Assembly: GCA_016704445.1 (NCBI GenBank)
Contig: JADJAE010000012.1
Coordinates: forward strand, 124,001-188,000
DNA from: Deltaproteobacteria bacterium
GTDB taxonomy: Bacteria; Myxococcota_A; Polyangia; Polyangiales; Ga0077539
DNA: 64,000 nt
Direction: 5' to 3'
The notes under the pieces are model-generated. The model was not told the origin of the DNA, ran no database searches, and worked only from the letters and a program-made list of their open reading frames with translations. A program made the translations under genes and the position numbers. Shown here one piece after another: positions 1 to 8,032 of the stretch; position 1 is the stretch's first letter, and each line of letters begins with the position of its first letter.

Positions 1-1548
1 GTGTCGTCGGCGTAGGCCCAGTAGACCTGCGCGAAGCGGCCGTCGCGGTGGCACCGCCCCTCGATCTGCGCCATCTGGATCGCCGACCACCGCAGGTCGT
101 GGATCACCTCCGAGCGCGGCACCTCGTTGTGCTCGCCCTGGTGCAGCGAGATGCCCTCCTCCACGGTGAAGAGCACCACCTTCGCCTCGCCCCGCTGGAA
201 GCGCATCCGCTCGGCCTCGCGCTCCATCATCGGGGTGCCGCCGTGCAGCGCCGCGCAGGCGACGCCCTCCTTGACGAGCCCCTCGCGCAGCGCCTCGAGC
301 GTCTCGATGAAGGCCACCGAGACCGCCACCTGATGACCGTTCTCCAGCAGCTCGCGCACGAGCTCCGCGGTGCCCTCCACGCGGATGAGCGAGCCCTTCT
401 GGCGCAGGCGCAGCGCCGCCGCGAGCGCGCCGCGAGGGTCTCGGCCGCTCGGCGCGAGCTCCATGGCGGCGCGAAACTCCGTCCAGGCCTGCTCGTAGCG
501 CTCCCGCGCCGACGCATCGAGCCCGATGGGCGTGAGGATGCGGTTGATCTCCGGCCACCCGGCGATGTCCTCCGGGCGCCGTCGCAGCCCGCGGGGGAGC
601 GCCCGTCGAAGAGCAGCGCCCGCACCTTCTCGCAGTCCTCGCGGCCGCCCCGCCAGTCCCAGCGACCGAAGGTGCCGCGGGTGACGCCGAGGCCCTGGTC
701 GAGGCACCAGCGCTCGAAGTCCTTGAGGTCGCTCGCGCGGCTGCCGGTGAGGCTCGCGAGCAGCGGCGCGAGGTACGAGAGCTCGAGCGGGTTCTGCCCC
801 GCGGTGGCCGAGAGCCAGAGCGTGAAGCCCGCGCGCGCGTTGAGCTTGGCGGCGAACTTCGACCGCGCCGCCGCGGGGTTCTTGCAGCGGTGGCTCTCGT
901 CCCAGATCACCACGTCGAAGGCGAGGGCGCTCCCGGCGCGGGCGAGGCCCTTCTTCGAGCGCACCTTGCGGCGCGCCTCGGCGGTCACCTCGAAGAGCTT
1001 GCCCAGGCGCTCGTAGTTCATGAGCACCACCGAGCGGCCGGCGTCCCCGAGGGCCTCGATGGTGCGCCGCCAGTGGGCGATCACCGCGAGCGGACACACC
1101 ACCAGCACGGTCTCCGCCGAAGGCATCGCGCGCACCGCCTCCCAGGCGCTGATGGTCTTGCCGAGGCCCACGTCGTCGGCCAGCAGGAAGCCCGGCCGGC
1201 CCCCTTCACCGCGAGCCCGATGGCCTTCACCGCCGCGCGCTGGTGGTCGCGCAGGGTGATGTCCCCGGCGGGCTTCGAGGGGGCGGCGGGCGCGTCGTCG
1301 TTGAGCTCGCGCTCCACCCGTCGCTCCCAGGAGTACGGGGCCGCGCGGAAGGCGTGGAGCGAGCTCGGGAGGGTTGCGCCGCGGTAGACGAAGACGCCGT
1401 GGTCGGCGTCCCAGCGGGCGCCCCCTGCGGTGGCGGCGGAGCGCATGGCAAAGGGCACGTCGAGCACGTGGGCGCGGGCGGGCGCGGCGGCGGCGGGCGC
1501 GGTGCGGCGCGGGGCGGAGACGGTGCGCTTCGTGAGCATGGTGGCCAT
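1..1548 (-). pseudogene. SNF2-type DEAD/DEAH helicase, two frameshifts, 3' end outside window
   Basis: The N-terminus starts with ATG at 1548. Residues ~28-60 resemble the DUF5710 module (VPFA..AA..GARWD). An SNF2-like ATPase core follows: Walker A LADDVGLGKT, Walker B DESH (VVIWDESH), motif III LSATAG and, after the second shift, helicase C-domain sequence including MAQIEGRCHRDG near the left edge. Two frame changes are needed. At ~1200 a run of five G (gene sense) needs one more base to join AVKG to GRPGFLLADD. At ~600 a run of five C needs one more base to join LLFDGRSP to RGLRRRPEDIAG. Both are homopolymer one-base deficits, so assembly error is as likely as true decay. Likely role is ATP-dependent remodelling or translocation on DNA; no partner is visible. 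The coding sequence is still open at base 1. Confidence 0.8.
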
Positions 1549-1669
1549 CGCGCGAGGGGATAGCAGCGGGGGCGCGCGGTGGGCCAGAAGCCGACGGTCT
1601 CCCGAATGAGGAGGCGCGCAGGCCCTTCCACCCGACCCCGTAGTGCGTGGTAGGGTCGCGAACCCGACC

Positions 1670-2023
1670 ATGGACACCGAGTGGCGACTGACGAGAGGCG
1701 GCGAACTGCTCGCCGTGCTGCGGCCCGACGGACAGGCGTTGATGACCGATCAACAGGCCGTCGAGGGTCGCTACGAGCTCACCCCTGCGTTCGAGTCCGT
1801 GCGCCGTCTCTTCGAGCGGGAGACGGCGCTCCTCGACGTCGACAGCGAGCAGGAGAACGCCGAGTGGGCAGACATCTGGGAGGAGCTCAGCGCCCCCGGG
1901 CTGTTCATCGAGTCGCCTGATGGCAAGAAGCGCATCGACATCCTGTGGATCCACTTCAAGAACGACCGCGCGTGGTGGTTTCCGCTCTACCGCAGCCCGA
2001 AGACGCTCATCCGCGAGGGCTGA
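1670..2023 (+). CDS. hypothetical protein (117 aa)
   Basis: Small acidic protein beginning MDTEWRLTRGG. An in-frame GTG at 1643 would add nine residues, but the ATG at 1670 gives the better-looking N-terminus. No domain is recognised. The C-terminus is aromatic-rich (ILWIHF, RAWWFPLYR), suggesting a compact cytoplasmic fold. There is no signal peptide or membrane segment. It is divergent from the helicase and 57 bp before the C45 gene. Function unknown. Confidence 0.6.
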   Translation: MDTEWRLTRGGELLAVLRPDGQALMTDQQAVEGRYELTPAFESVRRLFERETALLDVDSEQENAEWADIWEELSAPGLFIESPDGKKRIDILWIHFKNDRAWWFPLYRSPKTLIREG

Positions 2024-2080
2024 AGCGCCTCCTCAAGCGGCTCTGACCTCCCTCGGCGAGGTACCCTCCCTCGCATCGCC

Positions 2081-3829
2081 ATGAAGCCCGATCTCGCCCC
2101 GAACCCCCTCCTCGTGTTGCGCCTCCGCGGCTCGCAAGCCGAGATGGGCGCCCAGCACGGCGCCGTCCTGCGACGCCTCGGCGGCTACGAGCGCCTGAGC
2201 GCGTTCTACCCCACCATGGCGGCCCGGATGCTGGCGCTCGCGGTCCCTCACGCCGCGAGGCGCCCGATGGAGCTGCTCGTCGGGCCGCTGCTCTCCGCCA
2301 AGGCCCAGGTGCTCCACGCCTACCGACGCCGGCGCTTCCCGGAGTACCTCGCCCGCAACGAGGCCATGCTCGCGGCGGCCGACGTTCCTCGGGGCGTGGC
2401 CGCGTCGATGCTCACCATGGACGTGCTGCAGAACACCGTCGGGCTCCTCGGTCGGGCGGGCGCCTTCCCGGCGCACGTCGGCGCCTTCGCGGCCATCCCC
2501 GCGTGCTCCAGCCTCGCGGCGTGGGGGCCATCCTCCTCCGACGGGGCGCTGCGCCACGCCCGCAACTTCGACTTCCCCGGCGCCACCATCTGGGACCACA
2601 GCCCCGTGGTCGCCTTCTGCGATCCCGACGAGGGGCTGCGCTACGGCTTCGTCACCACCCGCGGCGCCGACCTCCCCGGCGTCACCGGCTTCAACGAGGC
2701 CGGGATCACCATCACCGCCCACACCCGCTTCCACCGCGACGTGGCCTGGCAGGCCGCGTCCATCGCCGACCTTGGCCACGAGATCGTGCGCCGGGCGCGC
2801 ACCCTCGACGACGCCGTCGCCGTCGCCCGCGAGGTGGGCTCGGCCTCCACCTGGGGCCTGCTGGTGTCCTCCGCCGAGGAGCGCTCCGCCGTGGTGATCG
2901 AGACCACCGGCCGAGCCGTCGAGGCGACGCCCCCCTCCGCCGGAGCGAGCCACCTCGCCTGCACCAACCGCTACCTCTCCTCGTCGCTGCGCGAGGGCGA
3001 GGTCACGTCCAGCCCGGCCTTCGCGGTGGACTCCGACGCGCGCTACCGACGCCTTCAAGAGCGGGTTCGCGAGGCCACCGAGGGCCTCTCCGCCGACGAC
3101 CTGGAGAACCTCCTCGGCGACTTCCGCTCGCCCGGCTCGGACGACCTCCACGACGGCGTGGAGCGGCTCTCGGGCGACTGCGTGGTCTCGGCGATGTCGG
3201 TGCAGAGCGTCGTGACCGAGGCCGACGCCCGCTGCATCCGGGTCTCCGTGGGCAGGGCGCCGACGGGCATCGGACCCTATGTGACGGTCCCCTGGTCGTG
3301 GGACGGAGCGGTGGGAGAGGTGCCCTTCGACGGAGCACTGGGGAGCCCCACCGGGCGCACCCACCGGGGCCATCCGCTGAGCTCCGGAGAGCGGGAGACC
3401 ATCCGCGCCTACACCGAGGCCACCCACGCGCACCTGGAGGGAGCCTCGCCCCGCGTGGTGCGACCGCTCCTCGAAGACCTCGTCCGCCGCGCCCCTCGGG
3501 AGCCCGGCTTCCGCACCCTCGCCGCGCACTTCGCGCTGATGACCGACGACCTCGCGGCCGCCAGCGATCACCTCCGCGTGGCGCTCACCCTGGAGGCAGG
3601 GGCCTTCCGCCGGGCGAAGCTGCTGCTGCTTCGGGCGCGGGTGCTCGGGGCGCTTGGCGAGGCGAGGGAGGCCGACGCACTGCGCGCTGAGCTCATGGCC
3701 ATGGGAGGCGCGGAGACGAAGGTCACCCGCGACGAGGCCGCGCAGGACGAGCGACGACCGGTGTCGAGGGCGAGGCTGCGACGGATCGTGCCGGATGTGT
3801 TCCTGATCGACGCGGCGCTGCTGCCCTGA
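2081..3829 (+). CDS. C45-family peptidase / acyltransferase-like Ntn hydrolase
   Basis: 582-residue protein of the acyl-CoA:6-aminopenicillanate acyltransferase (C45) type. Family members are N-terminal nucleophile amidases made as precursors and self-cleaved before a Cys. The likely nucleophile is Cys142 in PACSSLAAWG, followed by the characteristic HARNFDFPG, FCDPDEG and GVTGFNEAGITIT segments. The helical N-terminal ~140 residues would be the propeptide. The last ~150 residues are a helical, TPR-like extension (LRVALTLEAGAFRRAKLLLL) absent from minimal family members. No clear signal peptide. The substrate cannot be told from sequence; amide or lipid-amide hydrolysis or acyl transfer are family options. 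It stands alone on the plus strand. Confidence 0.8.
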   Translation: MKPDLAPNPLLVLRLRGSQAEMGAQHGAVLRRLGGYERLSAFYPTMAARMLALAVPHAARRPMELLVGPLLSAKAQVLHAYRRRRFPEYLARNEAMLAAADVPRGVAASMLTMDVLQNTVGLLGRAGAFPAHVGAFAAIPACSSLAAWGPSSSDGALRHARNFDFPGATIWDHSPVVAFCDPDEGLRYGFVTTRGADLPGVTGFNEAGITITAHTRFHRDVAWQAASIADLGHEIVRRARTLDDAVAVAREVGSASTWGLLVSSAEERSAVVIETTGRAVEATPPSAGASHLACTNRYLSSSLREGEVTSSPAFAVDSDARYRRLQERVREATEGLSADDLENLLGDFRSPGSDDLHDGVERLSGDCVVSAMSVQSVVTEADARCIRVSVGRAPTGIGPYVTVPWSWDGAVGEVPFDGALGSPTGRTHRGHPLSSGERETIRAYTEATHAHLEGASPRVVRPLLEDLVRRAPREPGFRTLAAHFALMTDDLAAASDHLRVALTLEAGAFRRAKLLLLRARVLGALGEAREADALRAELMAMGGAETKVTRDEAAQDERRPVSRARLRRIVPDVFLIDAALLP

Positions 3830-3838
3830 GCGGGAGGT

Positions 3839-4174
3839 TCAGCCGCCCCGGGTGAGGATGGGGGTCATCGCGAGGGACCACACCGAGGCCCCGCTCGCCC
3901 CGAGGCCCACGGCCCAGGCCGAGCCCGGCGAAGGGGTCCCGGAGACGCGCGCGGAGCCTTTGGTGTCGCCGCGGGAGCGCAGCCACGCGCTGGCCTCGAC
4001 CGGGGACAGCAGCGCGACGCTCCCTGCTCCGTCGGGCGCGGTCGAGACCCACACCACGGAGGTCAGGCCCAGCGCCGCCCTCGCCAGGAACATCGGCACC
4101 CACTGCCCCTCGTGACGCAGCAGCGCCTCGGCGAGCAGCGGGTCTCGGACATCGGCACTTCGTGGAGTCGCCAT
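3839..4174 (-). CDS. hypothetical protein (111 aa)
   Basis: The ATG at 4174 is preceded on the minus strand by AGGGAGAGG, a good ribosome binding site that fixes this start. The protein (MATPRSADVRDPLL) has no recognisable domain. Its C-terminal half is Gly/Ser/Ala-rich and mildly hydrophobic (SAWAVGLGASGASVWSL). It lies 29 bp downstream of the Cys-rich lipoprotein on the same strand and may be co-transcribed with it. Function unknown. Confidence 0.55.
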   Translation of the reverse strand: MATPRSADVRDPLLAEALLRHEGQWVPMFLARAALGLTSVVWVSTAPDGAGSVALLSPVEASAWLRSRGDTKGSARVSGTPSPGSAWAVGLGASGASVWSLAMTPILTRGG

Positions 4175-4203
4175 GAAACCTCTCCCTTGGGGTTGTGAAC
4201 CCG

Positions 4204-6189
4204 CTACGGGCAGCGGGCGCCGTCGACGCAGGTGGTGGCGCTGCGATCGGGCGTGGCGCAGCAGGTCTCGCTCGAGCGGCAGCCCGTGCACGGACAGGTG
4301 AGGCAGGGGTTGACCGCGTAGTAGGGCTCGCAGTTCCCGGCGACGCAGACCTCGTTTCGAGCGCAGCCGTCGCCGCAGCCGCCGCAGTGGAAGGGGTGCG
4401 TCCGGAGGTCGACGCACCACCCGCCGCACTCGGTGTTGGGCGACGTGCACGAGCGATCGCTCACGCACGCGCCCCGCAGGCAGGCCTGGTTGCTGTTGCA
4501 TCGCCGCCCCAGCACGCCGCAGTTGTTGGGGCTCGATTGAAGGTCGGTGCAGAAGGTTCCGCCGCCTCCGGAGGTGAGCCCCGGGCGGCAGACGCAGGCG
4601 CCCGCGGTGCACACCTGGTCGGCGCGACAGGCGTTTCCCACCCGGCCGCAGTTCAGCGGGTCGTAGCGCAGACTACGGCACACCCGGCCGTCGGAGACCG
4701 ATCCCGCCGGGCACGCGCAGCTCCCGCTCGAACAGGTCGCGCTCACCGGGCACACGCGCCCGCAGGCGCCGCAGTTGGAGGCGTCGGTCTGCGGGTTCAC
4801 GCACTGCCCGCCGCAGGTGATGCGAGGCGCCGCGCACACGCAGCGGCTCGCCGCGCAGGTCTGGCCCGGGGCGCAGCCCACGCCGCACCCGCCGCAGTGG
4901 GCCGGGTCCGTGGCCGTCGACACGCAGCGCCCTCCGCAATAGGTCTGCCCCGTCGGGCACACGCACGCCCCGGCCGCGCACGACTGCCCCCCCGTGCATC
5001 CGCGGCCGCAGCCGCCACAGTTGCTCGTGTCCGTCCTGGGGTCGACGCAGGCCCCGCTGCAGGTGATGCGAGGCGCGACGCACGAGCTCACCGCCATGCA
5101 GGCGCCGCCGACGCACTGCTGCCCCGCCGCGCAGGCCCGGCCGCAGCCGCCGCAGTGCGCGGGGTCGGTCTGCGTCTCCGCGCACACCCTCGACCCCCCG
5201 CTCGGGCAGCACGAGTTGCCGGGAGCGCAGGCGCAGGTGCACGTTCCGGCCGAGCAGACCAGGCCCGCGGCGCAGGCGTTGCCGCACGCCCCGCAGTGGG
5301 CGCTGTCGGTCTGCACGCGGACGCACGCGCCGCCGCAGAGCGTCTGCCCGGTCGGGCACGCGTCCCGGCACGCGCCGGCCTCGCAGAGCAGGGAGCCCGT
5401 GCACGGGGCTCCGCAGGCGCCGCAGTTTCTCGGATCGACCCGGGTGTCGACGCACGCGCCGCTGCAGAGGGTCTCTCCGGTCGCGCACACCGATCGGCAC
5501 GCGCCGCCCGAGCAGACCTCGCCCGCGGCGCAGGCGCGGTCGCACGAGCCGCAGTGCGCCGCGCTCGTTCCCACGTCGACACACGCCCCGGAGCACAGCA
5601 GGTTGGGGGCCGGGCAGGTGGCCGCGCACTCCCCGGCGGAGCACACCTCCCCCGCGGCGCAGGCGTTGCCGCAGGCGCCGCAGTGGGCCGCGTCGCTGAG
5701 CACGTCGATGCACGCGTCGCCGCAGAGGCGCTGAGAGCCGATGCACACCCGCACGCAGCTTCCGGCGGAACACTCCCGGTCGGAGGCGCAGGCGTTGTTG
5801 CAGCGCCCGCAGTGGGCGCCGTCGGTCTGAGGGTCGATGCACCCGTCACCGCAACGGAGCGAGCCCGTGGGGCACGCAGCGTCCAGCGCGGGCGCGTCGA
5901 GCGCAGGGACATCGAGCGAGGGGACGTCGGGCGCAGGGACGTCGAGCGAGGGGACGTCGGGCGCGGGGACGTCGGGCGTGGGGACGTCGGGCGTGGGGAC
6001 GTCGGGCGCGGGGACGTCGGGCGCGGGCTTGTCGAGCGGGGGCGCGTCCGCCGGGGGCGTGTCGGAGGGGACCGCGGCGTCGGGTCGAGGCCCCGGTTGC
6101 AGCCTCGCCTCGTCGGCGTCCACCAGGAAGGAACAGCCCGTCAGTGCGATCGCGAGGAGCGCGAGGAAGGGAGGGGTTGGTCTGCGCAT
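4204..6189 (-). CDS. large Cys-rich repeat lipoprotein
   Basis: 661-residue surface lipoprotein. The signal peptide ends in the lipobox ALTGC (Cys19). Residues ~45-100 form a low-complexity spacer of (A/T/S)(P/L)DVP units encoded by a 15-bp tandem repeat. From ~100 to the end there are about a dozen modules of ~40 residues with the pattern C-G-x-C-V-D-x(6)-H/N-C-G-x-C-G-x-x-C-x-x-G-x-x-C-x-x-G-x-C. The regular Cys spacing implies disulphide-bonded domains outside the cytoplasm. Such repeats are frequent in Myxococcota and are often mis-annotated as tryptophan synthase alpha chain; nothing here resembles that enzyme. The last C-terminal module differs (CPCTGCRSSETCC). Probable role is adhesion or surface structure, by inference. 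Confidence 0.85.
   Translation of the reverse strand: MRRPTPPFLALLAIALTGCSFLVDADEARLQPGPRPDAAVPSDTPPADAPPLDKPAPDVPAPDVPTPDVPTPDVPAPDVPSLDVPAPDVPSLDVPALDAPALDAACPTGSLRCGDGCIDPQTDGAHCGRCNNACASDRECSAGSCVRVCIGSQRLCGDACIDVLSDAAHCGACGNACAAGEVCSAGECAATCPAPNLLCSGACVDVGTSAAHCGSCDRACAAGEVCSGGACRSVCATGETLCSGACVDTRVDPRNCGACGAPCTGSLLCEAGACRDACPTGQTLCGGACVRVQTDSAHCGACGNACAAGLVCSAGTCTCACAPGNSCCPSGGSRVCAETQTDPAHCGGCGRACAAGQQCVGGACMAVSSCVAPRITCSGACVDPRTDTSNCGGCGRGCTGGQSCAAGACVCPTGQTYCGGRCVSTATDPAHCGGCGVGCAPGQTCAASRCVCAAPRITCGGQCVNPQTDASNCGACGRVCPVSATCSSGSCACPAGSVSDGRVCRSLRYDPLNCGRVGNACRADQVCTAGACVCRPGLTSGGGGTFCTDLQSSPNNCGVLGRRCNSNQACLRGACVSDRSCTSPNTECGGWCVDLRTHPFHCGGCGDGCARNEVCVAGNCEPYYAVNPCLTCPCTGCRSSETCCATPDRSATTCVDGARCP
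5890..6045. repeat. 15-bp minisatellite inside the Cys-rich lipoprotein gene
   Basis: About ten imperfect copies of a 15-bp unit, plus-strand form GGGACGTCGGGCGYG and variants with GAGCGAGG. They encode the PDVPA/T/S spacer that follows the lipidated Cys. The copy number keeps the reading frame, so length variation would only change spacer length. Confidence 0.8.
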
Positions 6190-6365
6190 GGTGGTCCGCC
6201 CTGTGGGGGAGACATCCGCGCACCGCGCGCGGCGCTCTCTACGGACGAATGTACATGGGCCCGAACGTCGTCGTCCGAGACTCTGCAGCCCGATGGGCCA
6301 CTCGACGAGACGACGATCACCGCGGGAAGCAAGCCGCGTCCGTTCGCGGAGGATGTCGGCGCGCT

Positions 6366-7766
6366 CTAGCCTTCGTCCGTCGAGAGCGGGAGGGTCACGG
6401 TGAAGACCGATCCCTCTCCTCGGCCCTCGCCCGGGCTCTCGCCGGTGACCGTCCCCCCGTGCATCTCCACGATCTCCCGCACCAGGAAGAGCCCCAGCCC
6501 GAGGCCCCCCGCGGAGTTGTGAGCCTGGTTCGCCTGGTGGAAGCGATCGAAGATGCGCGGCAGGTGCTCCGGCGCGATGCCCACCCCGGTGTCGGCCACC
6601 CGCAGCGTCGCGACCCCGTCGGCGGAGGTCAACGTCACGGAGACCGATCCGCCCGTGGGCGTGAACTTCAGCGCGTTGGCCAGCAGGTTGGTGACCACCT
6701 GGGAGAGCCGCCACCCGTCGCCCTGCACCACGCAGCCGGCGACCACCGCGCAGGAGAGCGTGATCCCCTTCTCCGCCGCTCTCGGCTGCGCGCCGTCCGC
6801 CACCCACCGGACCACCTCGGACAGGTCGAGCGGCAGGCGCTCGATCTCCACCCGCTGCGCCAGGAGGCGCGAGGCGTCCATCAGGTCGTCGACCAGCGCC
6901 CGCTGGAGGAGCGCGTTCTGCTCGATGACCTCCAGCGCCCGCTCTCGCTGCTCGGGGTCGATGCGAGGGTGCCTCAACAGCCGGGTCCACCCCAGGATCG
7001 CGCTCATCGGACCCCGAAGCTCGTGCGCCAGCACCGCCATCGTGACATCGCGCTCGTGCTGCGCGGTGGTGAGCTCGCTGCACTGACGCCTGCTGTCTTC
7101 GAGCATCCGCTCACGCTCCTGAAGCGCGAGCTGGAGCGCGTCGACGGGCTCGACCGCCGGGGCCTGCTGCACGGCGCGGATGCCCGAATCCATCGACGCC
7201 CTCCGAGCGCACCAGGAGAAGCTCGCGGTGTCCCCGGCGCGGGACGCCGACAGCGTGACCAGCACGCTCGCTCCCACCCGGCTCACCAGGTGGAGGTCGA
7301 CCGCCGTCGCCCCTTCGCTGGCGAGCGCCGTCAGCGCCAGACGGAAGCGCCCCTGGTCATAGGGAGCGACGAAGGACGCCAGCTTGTGCCCCCGCAGCAG
7401 ACCCGCCTCGAGGCCCAGCAGCTCGGTCGCGGCGACGTTGGCGTCGGTCAGCACCGCGAGGTCGTCGGTGACGAAGCGCGCCTCGGGCGCGAGGTCGAAC
7501 ACCACCCGACTGCGCCGTCGCTCATCCTCTTCCAGCAGTCCCGCGCCGTCGTCGTCGACCACCAGCAGCCCCTCGCGCCGCAGGCTCAGGCTCTCCAGCG
7601 CCTCGGCGCTCGGCGATGCGAAGTCCGTCGCGGCGTCCTCGTCGGAAGGGACCGCCGGCTCGCGCAGCCGCTCGGAGAACGCCCTTACGCGCGCAGCGAG
7701 GTTCGTAGGCTTCGCGGTCGGGAGTGACTCCCGTCTCTTCGCGTCCATCGCTCGTCTCCCATCCAA
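6366..7766 (-). CDS. PAS-domain sensor histidine kinase
   Basis: 466-residue soluble kinase (448 or 460 aa if a later ATG is used). Residues ~85-185 form a PAS-like sensor (FDLAPEARFVTDD, ANVAATELLG). A coiled linker leads to a HisKA domain with phospho-acceptor His248 in VLAHELRGPMSAILGW. The HATPase_c domain has N-box NLLANALKFTP, G1 ADTGVGIAPEHL, F-box FDRFHQ and G2 GGLGLGLFLV. No transmembrane segment, so it senses a cytoplasmic signal. It autophosphorylates and passes phosphate to an unidentified response regulator; none is adjacent. Confidence 0.9.
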   Translation of the reverse strand: MDGRRAMDAKRRESLPTAKPTNLAARVRAFSERLREPAVPSDEDAATDFASPSAEALESLSLRREGLLVVDDDGAGLLEEDERRRSRVVFDLAPEARFVTDDLAVLTDANVAATELLGLEAGLLRGHKLASFVAPYDQGRFRLALTALASEGATAVDLHLVSRVGASVLVTLSASRAGDTASFSWCARRASMDSGIRAVQQAPAVEPVDALQLALQERERMLEDSRRQCSELTTAQHERDVTMAVLAHELRGPMSAILGWTRLLRHPRIDPEQRERALEVIEQNALLQRALVDDLMDASRLLAQRVEIERLPLDLSEVVRWVADGAQPRAAEKGITLSCAVVAGCVVQGDGWRLSQVVTNLLANALKFTPTGGSVSVTLTSADGVATLRVADTGVGIAPEHLPRIFDRFHQANQAHNSAGGLGLGLFLVREIVEMHGGTVTGESPGEGRGEGSVFTVTLPLSTDEG

Positions 7767-8032
7767 CGGCCGCAGCCCGCCGCAACCTCCGCCCCGGAGG
7801 CCTTACCGCTCCCCAGAGCGTAGGCCACCCTATCACCCCTCCTCCGGGATGTCTGCATCGCATAGCCCGCCATCACCGCCGTATTCACGAGCGCTTCAAC
7901 CGCGGTTGTTGGAATTGATTCCAACTTCGATCGATGCACGCCTGGAGCAGTGTCCGCGCTGCGGACAGCACCCCATGCCGGGGCTCATTGGCGTGCCCAT
8001 TGGGCACTCCCTTGTCGATTGAGTGTCGGCAA

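Noticed and set aside
4204..6189. Tryptophan synthase alpha chain (common automatic label for this repeat type)
   Set aside because: No TIM-barrel sequence or catalytic residues; the protein is a Cys-module lipoprotein.
4195..6369. Long plus-strand open frame (724 codons) opposite the Cys-rich lipoprotein
   Set aside because: Ala/Arg/Val-rich low-complexity translation that mirrors the real minus-strand gene, which has a signal peptide and Cys modules.
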